From: Bacteroidales bacterium
GTDB lineage: Bacteria; Bacteroidota; Bacteroidia; Bacteroidales; WCHB1-69
NCBI GenBank assembly: GCA_024400715.1
Contig: JAKSMH010000005.1
Coordinates: forward strand, 1 to 18,208
DNA: 18,208 nucleotides
Reading direction: 5' to 3'
Shown piece by piece: positions 8,978 through 16,542 of the stretch. Numbering within the stretch: position 1 is the stretch's first letter; each line of letters starts with the position of its first letter. Below the pieces are notes generated by a model. The model was not told where the DNA came from. It was given only the letters and a program-made list of their open reading frames with translations, and searched no databases. A program made the position numbers and the translations under genes.

Positions 8978-10017
8978 TAATTATACTTTTTGACAAACTT
9001 ATAAAAATACTTATTTTGCTTATTATCAATAATTTGCATTAAATACATGCCATTTTTCAAGAACGAAATGTCAAGATTCATTTCTTTTGATTGTACATCA
9101 TCATAAGAGAACGACAATTGGCCCAACATATTATAAACCGAAATATTTGTAGGTATAAAATCAGCAACAAAAGTAATATTATTTGAAGCAGGATTAGGAA
9201 AAAGCTGAATAACGGGAGTGCGAGATATAGTATTGATGTTTGTGGGTATATTGACAAACCACTTGGCCAAAGAATCATATACTACCCTTTCTGCAGCAAT
9301 TCTTATCTTATTGGACACATCAGACGAAAGCGTATAATCATTATTGATTAACAGGGGATTTTTATGAAATAAAATGGCATAAAAAGAACAGGCAGCAGCG
9401 TATGTTCCAGCTAAACTGGGATGACTTCCGTCTGAAGCATACAATTCAATTTCAGGATGGTTATCTCGCAAATAATGCCATAAAGCGCCAACAGGCGACA
9501 CTTGGGAATCAAAATCACGGGCCATAGTCATATATCTCAAATAAAGTAAACTATCCATTCCTTCGTATGTGCAGAGCGGCGGAAATACGGGACAATTGTC
9601 ACTATCTCCATTCTTTCTTCCCCAAGTCATATAAAAAACAACATTAGCGGAAGGATTGTATTGTCTAACCAACTCGCACAACTGTTTGGCATAAGGATAA
9701 GTTTGGCTCATAAATTGTGAATCGGGAAAGGAAGGTTCCTGACTTTGTCCCTGCAGTACCACATAATCCCAACCACCTTCCTTAATCATCGCATTGGTAG
9801 TCGCATTATTCAAATGATTTCTAAAAGTATATCCACCGGGTGTATTTGAATCATAAAACAAGGTGTCTCCCGTAGATTCGGCCAATGCGGCAATAACTTG
9901 GGGAAGATTATTTACCTGGGTATAGCTGTTGCCAATAAACAAAACTTTATAGCCATCGGCAAAGCATAGAGGTAAAACAAAAAATAACGCAAGAAAAAAA
10001 ACAATAAATTTTCTCAT
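8977..10017 (-). CDS. Secreted SGNH/GDSL hydrolase with T9SS C-terminal sorting domain
   Basis: A 346-aa exported esterase/lipase-like protein. Signal peptide 1-20 ends in CFA. The SGNH fold follows: block I nucleophile Ser31 in FIGNSYT, a block with DYVVLQGQSQEPSFP near 84-98, the TWGRKNGD segment at 131-138, and the catalytic DGSH pair Asp196/His199. Residues 268-346 are a type A T9SS sorting domain (LFPNPASNNITF, then beta strands ending in a Lys-rich tail). The protein should cross the outer membrane by the Por system and be released or anchored at the surface. Substrate is unknown; relatives act on carbohydrate esters or lipids. It sits between the DUF4175 gene (64 bases upstream) and ybeY (1-base overlap), an odd position for a secreted enzyme among ribosome and tRNA maintenance genes. 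Confidence 0.9.
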   Translation of the reverse strand: MRKFIVFFLALFFVLPLCFADGYKVLFIGNSYTQVNNLPQVIAALAESTGDTLFYDSNTPGGYTFRNHLNNATTNAMIKEGGWDYVVLQGQSQEPSFPDSQFMSQTYPYAKQLCELVRQYNPSANVVFYMTWGRKNGDSDNCPVFPPLCTYEGMDSLLYLRYMTMARDFDSQVSPVGALWHYLRDNHPEIELYASDGSHPSLAGTYAAACSFYAILFHKNPLLINNDYTLSSDVSNKIRIAAERVVYDSLAKWFVNIPTNINTISRTPVIQLFPNPASNNITFVADFIPTNISVYNMLGQLSFSYDDVQSKEMNLDISFLKNGMYLMQIIDNKQNKYFYKFVKKYN

Positions 10018-10061
10018 AAAATTGTGCTTGTAAATGCCTGATTTTAAACTTATTCTAAGAC

Positions 10062-10077
10062 TGTTTCACGTGGAAAG
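10062..10077. promoter_or_regulatory. parS-like site between the DUF4175 and SGNH hydrolase genes
   Basis: TGTTTCACGTGGAAAG matches the known B. subtilis parS variant TGTTTCACGTGGAACA at 14 of 16 positions, including the full CACGTG core and left half. It is intergenic, in the 64-base gap, where no TAnnTTTG promoter is seen. Could be a ParB-binding site or another CACGTG operator. Confidence 0.4.
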
Positions 10078-10081
10078 AAAA

Positions 10082-13000
10082 TTACTCAATATTATAAAAG
10101 TAGCTGTTCACCTTTTCTTTGTAATAGTAATTCAAATTGACGGGAACGGTTTTGAGCATCTCCTGCTGTGATTCCTTGGATCTATCCAAGTTCCAGTCTT
10201 TCGGAGGATTATTGTTGAGTATATCTTTACCCTCCGTTGATTCGCGTTTTTTCTCCTCATCCTGTTTCCTATCCGCCTTTTCACTTTCCAACAAACGAGT
10301 TTCGATGTTTTTCTGTCTATTGATTGTTTGCTGATTTAGTATTCTATTTACCAATTCTTTCTCCGTCTTCTGCATATCCTCTATCAATTGATCCAAGGAC
10401 TTATCCCCCACTCCGTTTTGAGATTTCAATTGGTCCTGATAATCCTGCATCATTTTTCGAATGGCTTCTTGTTGGGCCGCCATTTTTGCAAATTGTTCGC
10501 TCATCTGAGAAGTCCCAGATTTGCCCTGCTGTTGTTTTCCCTGTTCTAAAGCACGCTTCATCGCCTCCATTTGGCGATTCAACTGCTGCTGCATTTCTTT
10601 GGCTCGAGTCTTTTTACTCTTTCCCTTCCCGCCGGGATTATTACAGGAACCATTTCCCTGCTTCTTGCATTTTGATTTACATTCGCTTTGCTGTTTCTTC
10701 ATTTCCTGCATTGACTCAGCCAACATCAAGGAAAGATTATTCATAGATGTCAATACAAACTGCTGATTTTGAGCCGCTTTAGACAATGAACGCATATCCA
10801 ATAGGGATTGCGAAGATTCAATATAACTATTTATTTTAGAGACTTCTTTGGTAATGAAAGGTTTAACCGACATTTGTCGACGTGCCAAAGCTAATAAAGA
10901 ATCTTCAATAAGTGACATATTTTCCCTTATTTGGTGTTGGCTTTGAAGAATATTGGAAACATTTGGGGAGCGCTTGCCCGACTTTTGTGTCTGCGTAAGT
11001 ACCTCTTCTTGATCAAAGGAAACTTTAACCAAATTATCCAAAATTTGACGGAGAACAGCAATGTCTTCCGTTATTTCCTCCAACTCACTTTCGTTCATAT
11101 CCTGTTCCAACTGATCGACCAATTCCTCCATTTTTTGCGCGGCTGATTTTTGATTGTCACTGGCCTTGGAACGATTGTTTTTCTGTAATTGCTGCTGGGC
11201 ATTGTTCAAATTCTGCTCCAAACGCTGCTGTAACGAATCGGTATTGTGTAATTTATTGGGTTGCTCCAACCGCTTGTTTAAATCTTTGATTTCGTTCAAA
11301 TCTTTCTTCAAATCATTGTATTTGTCCTGAATATCCTGCTGCTGCTTAATCAAATCGTCCCTGCCGATTTCCTTCTTATTAGTTTGCGTGGATAAATTCT
11401 TTTGCTCTTGAGACAATTCCCGTGTTTTCTGCAAAAAGTCATTCACCTTTTTCTCCAATTCCAACTCTTTGTACAACTGCAACTGTTGATCCAAAGACTG
11501 GTTAATGTCTTTGGCATCCATTTTCATCTTATCGATGGAATTCTGCATTTGGTCCTTATTCATATTCTCCATCATCTTCTGCATTTCCTGAAGCATTTGC
11601 TTCATTTCATCGGAAAGCATTTCATCCATACGCTTCTCAAGTTCCATCTGCTTTTTCAGAATATCCTCTGTATAATTTTTATATTGATCTTCAATCTTAT
11701 TGTTGATACTCTGCTGCTTTTTTAATTCATTTAATTGATCTTTTAAGTCATTAAACTTTTTCATCAAATCTTCCATCTTTTTCTTATCCTGCCAAGATGG
11801 ATTGTTGGTTTCTTTCAATTGACGGTTTAATTTCTCAATATCTTTGAGTATTTGAGAAGATTCTTTCATCAATTCATCCATTTCGCTTTTTGACTGCGTA
11901 CTTGACCTTTCGAGATCTTTGTCGATTTCGTCCTGCGTTTTGACCTTATAGTCAAACTGTCCAGTCTTGGTCATCTTATGACCATTAACCCCGTCATTAT
12001 CGTAAATTTCAAAATGATACGACAATGAATAGCCAGGATTCATTTGTAAGGTTGAAGCATCAAAAGAATAGTAAAAATCTTGAATTACAGCGTTTTTTTC
12101 TATTTGAACGGGTATTTTTACGTTGGATTGCAGTGATTGGCCTCTATCGTCAAATTTTGAATAAACAAAATACAAATTTGAAAAACCGTGATCGTCTTTT
12201 ATATTACCTTTGAAATAATATCGATCCATAAAAAACGAATCAACCCTGCTTTCAACGTAAATTTCAGGATATAAATCTTTTATTACTGATATAGAATGAT
12301 TTATAGTATCTTTAGAAGTATAAAACTTATTTTTATTGATGATGGAATAGTCAAATGAGGACTTGGCTGTTAAGGCCACCGCAAAATTATCATTTTCAGA
12401 AGTTAAATTGAACTCGTTGTCTTGGTAAAGAAACTGAATATTATCGGTATTTTTAGTATAAAATTGCCAAGTGATTTTGGTTCCCTCAGGAACAGAAACA
12501 CTGCCCACATTATCCAAAACTTCATCATTTTTACACAGATAAGCCGGATATTTCAATTTCATTGAAAAACCAATCGTAACAGGTTTGGGTAATACATTCA
12601 ATGAATAAGTTTGAGAAGTAACTTCATCTGTATATAATTGAAAATCAATGTTTTGTTGTAAGTTTGAAAACGTGTATGAAAATTCGGAATTACTCTCTTT
12701 ATGGCACTTATAGTTCTTTTTATTATATAGAATGAACAATTCGTTTGGCAACTCGTCGCCTATGATTTTCATTCTTACCGTATAATCATCGTGTTGAAAA
12801 CTTACCAACTTCTTGTTCAGCAACGCTATGGAATAGGGTGCCGGTTTTTCGTAGGTTTGGTTATAATTAACGATTCTCTTGGTAGGTTCAGTGATGACTT
12901 CGCTTTTAATGGAGAAGATAAGGATGAAAACGAGCACTGGAATGATGGCCCATTTTAAATACTTAGTGGTTTTTTCAAAATGAATGGCCTTAACGAAAGG

Positions 13001-13432
13001 AAATGGCTTAATCTTTTCCGTTTTTGTGTCGATGGCCTTCTTCAAAAGCTCATAACTTTGATAATCACCTGAATCCAACTGGTTCTGCAGCTGCAATAAA
13101 TTGAGTAATTTATCATCAATTTCAGGAAAATATGAACCAACTATTTTGGCTATTTGTTCATTGGAAAGTTGTCTTCCAAGACCAAAGTATTTCAATAAAG
13201 GAATGATGACAAAGAAAATCAGGGTTACCACAAAAAAAGCAGCATACGAGAAAAATAATACTTTCCTTACAGTAGGTGTGAAATAGGAAAAATATTCCAA
13301 TATGACATAAATCAAAAATGTCAAAATGCTTACAAACAAGAATATTAAAGCACCTCTATAAAGAATATTGAGCTGATATTTTCTACCAAACTCTTTAATT
13401 TTCTCTATTAGTTCAGTATTAGTTATCTGCAT
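10082..13432 (-). CDS. Large membrane-anchored coiled-coil protein, DUF4175-like
   Basis: A 1116-aa protein of unknown function. Three hydrophobic helices are visible in the first 180 residues (about 27-48, 58-83 and 161-175). A region of about 320 residues rich in beta-strand patterns follows, probably Ig-like and periplasmic. From about 500 to 1045 there is a very long Gln/Lys/Glu/Met-rich region with strong coiled-coil character, broken by a short Cys/Lys/Gly-rich stretch (KSKCKKQGNGSCNNPGGKGK, near 920-940). The C-terminal ~40 residues end with a Tyr/Asn-rich tail. The architecture matches the Bacteroidota DUF4175 family as I remember it, often found near ybeY or mnmG. Its start overlaps the end of the LutB-like gene by 14 bases, implying coupling. 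A structural envelope role is plausible but not shown. Confidence 0.88.
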   Translation of the reverse strand: MQITNTELIEKIKEFGRKYQLNILYRGALIFLFVSILTFLIYVILEYFSYFTPTVRKVLFFSYAAFFVVTLIFFVIIPLLKYFGLGRQLSNEQIAKIVGSYFPEIDDKLLNLLQLQNQLDSGDYQSYELLKKAIDTKTEKIKPFPFVKAIHFEKTTKYLKWAIIPVLVFILIFSIKSEVITEPTKRIVNYNQTYEKPAPYSIALLNKKLVSFQHDDYTVRMKIIGDELPNELFILYNKKNYKCHKESNSEFSYTFSNLQQNIDFQLYTDEVTSQTYSLNVLPKPVTIGFSMKLKYPAYLCKNDEVLDNVGSVSVPEGTKITWQFYTKNTDNIQFLYQDNEFNLTSENDNFAVALTAKSSFDYSIINKNKFYTSKDTINHSISVIKDLYPEIYVESRVDSFFMDRYYFKGNIKDDHGFSNLYFVYSKFDDRGQSLQSNVKIPVQIEKNAVIQDFYYSFDASTLQMNPGYSLSYHFEIYDNDGVNGHKMTKTGQFDYKVKTQDEIDKDLERSSTQSKSEMDELMKESSQILKDIEKLNRQLKETNNPSWQDKKKMEDLMKKFNDLKDQLNELKKQQSINNKIEDQYKNYTEDILKKQMELEKRMDEMLSDEMKQMLQEMQKMMENMNKDQMQNSIDKMKMDAKDINQSLDQQLQLYKELELEKKVNDFLQKTRELSQEQKNLSTQTNKKEIGRDDLIKQQQDIQDKYNDLKKDLNEIKDLNKRLEQPNKLHNTDSLQQRLEQNLNNAQQQLQKNNRSKASDNQKSAAQKMEELVDQLEQDMNESELEEITEDIAVLRQILDNLVKVSFDQEEVLTQTQKSGKRSPNVSNILQSQHQIRENMSLIEDSLLALARRQMSVKPFITKEVSKINSYIESSQSLLDMRSLSKAAQNQQFVLTSMNNLSLMLAESMQEMKKQQSECKSKCKKQGNGSCNNPGGKGKSKKTRAKEMQQQLNRQMEAMKRALEQGKQQQGKSGTSQMSEQFAKMAAQQEAIRKMMQDYQDQLKSQNGVGDKSLDQLIEDMQKTEKELVNRILNQQTINRQKNIETRLLESEKADRKQDEEKKRESTEGKDILNNNPPKDWNLDRSKESQQEMLKTVPVNLNYYYKEKVNSYFYNIE

Positions 13433-14501
13433 TGTCTTCTGCTTTCAATTTAGTCAAGTTATAAAAGTCATCTTGTTGACTCATATAATAGTTAAGTAGT
13501 TTCTTATTGTTCTTAAACAGACGCTTATTAAGAAAATAACGCCTTATTTTACCGTTATATTTATTGATTTTGACTCTTTTTGTATTTGCCTTTCCAAAAT
13601 CTTGCCAAGATGAATTATGATCGTGACTGGTAATGGTTTCCATTTCTGAAACAAACAAATTGGTAAAAGGAATTAAAACCGGACAAACCTTATCACAATT
13701 GCCACACAAAGTAGTGGATTCTAAAAGGTCTGAATTTTTAGTGTTGGTGGCAAAAGCGTTATTTTTAAGCAAATCTATAGGAGCTTGCTTCTGGTTTAGC
13801 TGATAAACTGGACAAACCTGCTTACATTTTCCACATTTTATACAATATAATGATTCCCTTAATTTTTCATTTTTAAGGGTTTCTGTTATACCGTTATTAT
13901 AAAGTAAAACAGTTACATCCACTTTTTGGGTAGAATAAGAATTAGATTGGTCAAATTGATTATTATTGGCAATAATCTTATTAAAAGGTTGAGAAATGAT
14001 ATCGATGGATTTTTGATTTCCCTGCAGCATTTCCTTATCATACAAAGAAAGAATGAGGCCTAAATCAGAACTTTTGACGATAAGGTTATTGATATCCAAA
14101 ACGAATATCACATGATCAACCTTATTAAAGCAATTTTTTGATTTATGATTAAATAAGACGATGGAACCTGTATCCACCAAGCCAAAATTGGCATTGGCAA
14201 TCAGATAATCTGCCGCGGCCGTATTGCTATCCAAATCATTAAAGGAAATTTCTTTTATAAGGTTGTTGGCATCATTATTCAACTCATCAGGAATATGGGA
14301 AAGGTCAAAACAAACCTTATTATAATAGGATTTATTAAAATTGGACTTTATAAAAGATACCAACTCTCCTTCATTCATTATCCATTTTACATCAATGCCA
14401 TTGGATAACAATTTATTTTCGAAAGCCAATAAATGGTTACCCATGTTCTCAATGTAGGAATATCTTATAAAATTTGCTCTTTTTTGAATCAAATTATCCA
14501 T
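13419..14501 (-). CDS. LutB-like iron-sulfur protein with LUD domain
   Basis: A 360-aa cytoplasmic protein. The N-terminal part has the LUD-domain signature TAAADYLIANANFGLVDTGS (94-113). The C-terminal part has a ferredoxin-like pair: C-x2-C-x2-C-x3-CP at 220/223/226/230 and a three-Cys version at 266/269/273 (TLCGNCDKVCP). LutB acts with LutA and LutC in lactate oxidation, passing electrons through its clusters. This protein is shorter than LutB (~470 aa), and no LutA (CCG domain) or LutC gene is in the window, so lactate oxidation should not be assumed. The Thr in place of the first Cys of the second motif is, as I recall, common in the family. It starts 9 bases after rpiB ends and overlaps the DUF4175 gene by 14 bases. 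An alternative reading is a ferredoxin-like electron carrier of unknown partner. Confidence 0.85.
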   Translation of the reverse strand: MDNLIQKRANFIRYSYIENMGNHLLAFENKLLSNGIDVKWIMNEGELVSFIKSNFNKSYYNKVCFDLSHIPDELNNDANNLIKEISFNDLDSNTAAADYLIANANFGLVDTGSIVLFNHKSKNCFNKVDHVIFVLDINNLIVKSSDLGLILSLYDKEMLQGNQKSIDIISQPFNKIIANNNQFDQSNSYSTQKVDVTVLLYNNGITETLKNEKLRESLYCIKCGKCKQVCPVYQLNQKQAPIDLLKNNAFATNTKNSDLLESTTLCGNCDKVCPVLIPFTNLFVSEMETITSHDHNSSWQDFGKANTKRVKINKYNGKIRRYFLNKRLFKNNKKLLNYYMSQQDDFYNLTKLKAEDNADN

Positions 14502-14510
14502 TATCCAATA

Positions 14511-14936
14511 CTAAAGATTAATTTTTTCTACTCTACGCTGATGTCTTCCACCTTCAAAAGCAGTGCTAAAAAAAGTTTCCACAACAGAAAAAGCATCTGC
14601 TTCGGCAATAAATCTGGCAGGAAGAACCAAGATATTGGCGTTATTGTGTTGGCGAGCCAAGGCTGCAATTTCCTTATTCCAACAAAGAGCAGCTCTAACA
14701 TTGGCGTGTTTATTGGCTGTCATACCAATTCCGTTTCCGGTTCCGCAAATTAAAACTCCAAACTCATATTCTTCTTTGGAAACCTTATCTGCCAAAGGGT
14801 GAGCATAATCGGGATAATCCACACTTTCTGAAGAAAAAGTGCCGTTATTTACCCATTCAAATTCAGCATTGAACTTGTTGATAATTTTTTCTTTCAGTTC
14901 AAATCCCGCATGATCAGAAGCAATAATTACTTTCAT
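14511..14936 (-). CDS. rpiB: Ribose-5-phosphate isomerase B
   Basis: Interconverts ribose 5-phosphate and ribulose 5-phosphate in the non-oxidative pentose phosphate pathway. 141 aa, slightly shorter than the ~149 aa of E. coli RpiB. Active-site features: ASDHAGFELK at 6-15 (Asp8, His9), catalytic Cys64 in CGTGNGIGM, His97 in RQHNNANIL, and GGRHQRRV near the C-terminus. Cys at position 64 favours true RpiB over LacA/LacB subunits. It is the first gene of the leftward run ending with mnmG. Its own -7 promoter lies 26 bases upstream of the ATG. Confidence 0.96.
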   Translation of the reverse strand: MKVIIASDHAGFELKEKIINKFNAEFEWVNNGTFSSESVDYPDYAHPLADKVSKEEYEFGVLICGTGNGIGMTANKHANVRAALCWNKEIAALARQHNNANILVLPARFIAEADAFSVVETFFSTAFEGGRHQRRVEKINL

Positions 14937-14961
14937 ATTTTATACTTTAATTCTATGATTG

Positions 14962-14969
14962 CAAAAATA
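14962..14969 (-). promoter_or_regulatory. rpiB promoter, -7 element
   Basis: The minus strand reads TATTTTTG, matching TAnnTTTG. It would start transcription about 20 nt before the rpiB ATG, and probably drives the whole leftward run to mnmG. No clear -33 TTG. Confidence 0.6.
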
Positions 14970-15422
14970 CAAATTAGTTGTGAGTTATTATCTCTAAAAA
15001 AAATTTTTTTTATTTGAACTTTTATCGTTATAAAATACTATTATTAAGTAAATTAACACAAAATTGTCAATAAAAGTACATAATTTGGTGAAATTATTCA
15101 CTTTTTTGTTGATAAAATTTGAAATTTTAAAAAACAACATTGAAATTGACTCTTTTTGAACCGAAATTTTGAATTTTTAGCTATGTTTTTCAACTTTTTT
15201 GTCACAAATTTTGAAGTAAAGTTATCAACTAATAACATAATTATATTTTTTTTAAAGAAAATGAATTGATTTATGACACAATAATTTATCATTTTTTGAG
15301 TTGTTAAAAAGGTGTTGATAAAAACAAATAACTAAAAAAACAAAAAAATGGACAGAAAAAAACGAACTTTGTCAACACGATTATATCCTTTAAAAAAAAT
15401 TCTCTTTTTAAAATTTAAATTG

Positions 15423-15451
15423 AAAAGATATAATCAAAAACGCTAAATTTG
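15423..15451 (+). promoter_or_regulatory. Promoter reading directly into the next start codon
   Basis: TAAATTTG (15444-15451) matches TAnnTTTG, and a TTG at 15420-15422 lies 21 bases upstream in the -33 position. The start codon at 15456 begins 5 bases after the element, so transcription would start at or within a base or two of the ATG. Confidence 0.5.
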
Positions 15452-15455
15452 CAGC

Positions 15456-16229
15456 ATGAAAAAATTAATTGCTTTATTGTTATTGTTTCTGTTAAGCTAT
15501 GAAGCTTTTTCGCAGCAAATAGTTTTTCATGGTCGCGTGATAGACGGTATCAATTTTATGCCTATTGAAGGTGCAAATATATACAATTCTTCCACAAAAA
15601 AATTTGTTTTTAGTGATAATGACGGTTATTTTTCCATTAACTGTAAAAAAAATGACACTATTATTTTGTCACGGTCCATTTATAGACAAGTGATTGTGGT
15701 GATGGATGACAATTTAATTAATAAAAAGCAGGAAGACTTTTTTCTCTATTACAAAGCGGTACTGTTGAGAGAAGTCAGTGTCATTTCCCTAAATCCCACA
15801 TACGAGGGTTTTAAGCGGGATTTGGCGAAAATAGAAATTCCGGAAATTTATAAAACTATCAGCGGCACGGAAATCAGCGAACAGGACAAGGCCAATGCAG
15901 AATACAATAAAGGGCCCAATGTGCTTAGAAATACGGCTATCGCCCACCCTATCAGTTTTTTATATGAGACTTTTAGCCGTAAATGCAAAATGAAACGGCT
16001 TTATAACGAAATGGTTCAGTATGAGGATCGCTTGGATGAAGTTCCCTTGAAATATAACAAGCAGATAGTGAAGGATATCACTAACCTCCCTGATGAGGAA
16101 ATTTTGGATTTTATGATGTATTGTCACTTTAGTTATTATGATTTGGTTCGTTGGACTCCCATCCAGGTCATCAATGCCATTCAAGACAAATATATTAATT
16201 ACGAATATCAAAAGATAAAGAAGAATTAA
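15456..16229 (+). CDS. Secreted protein with carboxypeptidase-regulatory-like domain, function unknown
   Basis: A 257-aa protein with a clear signal peptide (MKKLIALLLLFLLSYEAFSQ), so exported. Residues ~22-90 resemble the CarboxypepD_reg-like beta-sandwich common in Bacteroidota (HGRVIDGINFMPIEGANIYN, then a DGYFSI strand). The rest has no domain I recognise. It is charged and Tyr-rich, with a conserved-looking Asn/Pro segment near 150-165 and a C-terminal helical part. There is no TonB plug or barrel, so it is not a SusC-type receptor. The start is fixed by the signal peptide, though a promoter lies only 5 bases upstream. Its stop shares one base with the ATG of the next gene (TAATG), so the two are translationally coupled and may work together at the envelope. 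Confidence 0.85.
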   Translation: MKKLIALLLLFLLSYEAFSQQIVFHGRVIDGINFMPIEGANIYNSSTKKFVFSDNDGYFSINCKKNDTIILSRSIYRQVIVVMDDNLINKKQEDFFLYYKAVLLREVSVISLNPTYEGFKRDLAKIEIPEIYKTISGTEISEQDKANAEYNKGPNVLRNTAIAHPISFLYETFSRKCKMKRLYNEMVQYEDRLDEVPLKYNKQIVKDITNLPDEEILDFMMYCHFSYYDLVRWTPIQVINAIQDKYINYEYQKIKKN

Positions 16230-16447
16230 TGCAAGAATTTTTAAAGAAAAACTTTTCCATTTACCATTTTGTGGGAATGATTCTATTTGCCGCCTTGGCT
16301 GTTTTTTATTGGTATAAATCTGGACAATTCAGTGACAATTTTTTGCAGAATAATTTGTTTTTGATGATAATTTGGGGAATATTGGTAGGCTATATTTTTG
16401 CCGATATGGTGAAAAATGCGGTGAATAGAAATAACGGCGCAGAATAA
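16229..16447 (+). CDS. Small two-helix membrane protein
   Basis: 72 aa, function unknown. Two hydrophobic helices (about 12-29 and 42-60) separated by a short polar loop with KSGQFSDN, and a charged C-terminus (KNAVNRNNGAE). Probably an inner-membrane protein. Its ATG overlaps the stop of the upstream secreted-protein gene by one base, so it is real and coupled rather than a chance frame. About 95 bases follow before ilvE, which has its own promoter. Confidence 0.78.
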   Translation: MQEFLKKNFSIYHFVGMILFAALAVFYWYKSGQFSDNFLQNNLFLMIIWGILVGYIFADMVKNAVNRNNGAE

Positions 16448-16460
16448 AAAGAAATTTTAT

Positions 16461-16493
16461 TTGGCTTTTATATTCAAAAATTAGTTATCTTTG
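16461..16493 (+). promoter_or_regulatory. ilvE promoter
   Basis: TATCTTTG (16486-16493) matches the -7 consensus. TTG at 16461-16463 sits 22 bases upstream as a -33 element, slightly wider than usual. The leader would be about 45 nt, AT-rich, with no obvious attenuator or leader peptide. Confidence 0.65.
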
Positions 16494-16542
16494 CAAGTCT
16501 TATTTGAAGTACATAAATGTATAATAATCTAAATTATAAAAA

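Larger units (their letters stand above)
14937..15455. other. Very AT-rich divergent intergenic region, possible replication origin
   Basis: This is 519 bases without a credible gene, dominated by A- and T-runs. It separates the leftward rpiB-mnmG run from the rightward genes. It contains two exact TTATCAACA 9-mers on the minus strand (15107-15115 and 15313-15321), one mismatch from the DnaA box TTATCCACA. Looser plus-strand copies are TTATCAACT (15222-15230) and TTGTCAACA (15369-15377). The rpiB promoter (14962-14969) and the promoter of the next gene (15444-15451) lie at the two ends. Such AT content makes chance 9-mers more likely, so the origin idea is tentative. A 64-codon minus-strand frame here looks like low-complexity noise. 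Confidence 0.3.

Noticed and set aside
11402..11725. 107-codon plus-strand ORF rich in Leu/His/Phe
   Set aside because: Antisense shadow of the coiled-coil region of the DUF4175-like gene; composition mirrors its Gln/Met/Lys/Glu codons.
15098..15292. 64-codon minus-strand ORF in the AT-rich gap
   Set aside because: Low-complexity Lys/Phe/Asn/Ile composition expected from AT-rich DNA, no promoter or recognisable motif, and it covers the repeated TTATCAAC-type sequences.
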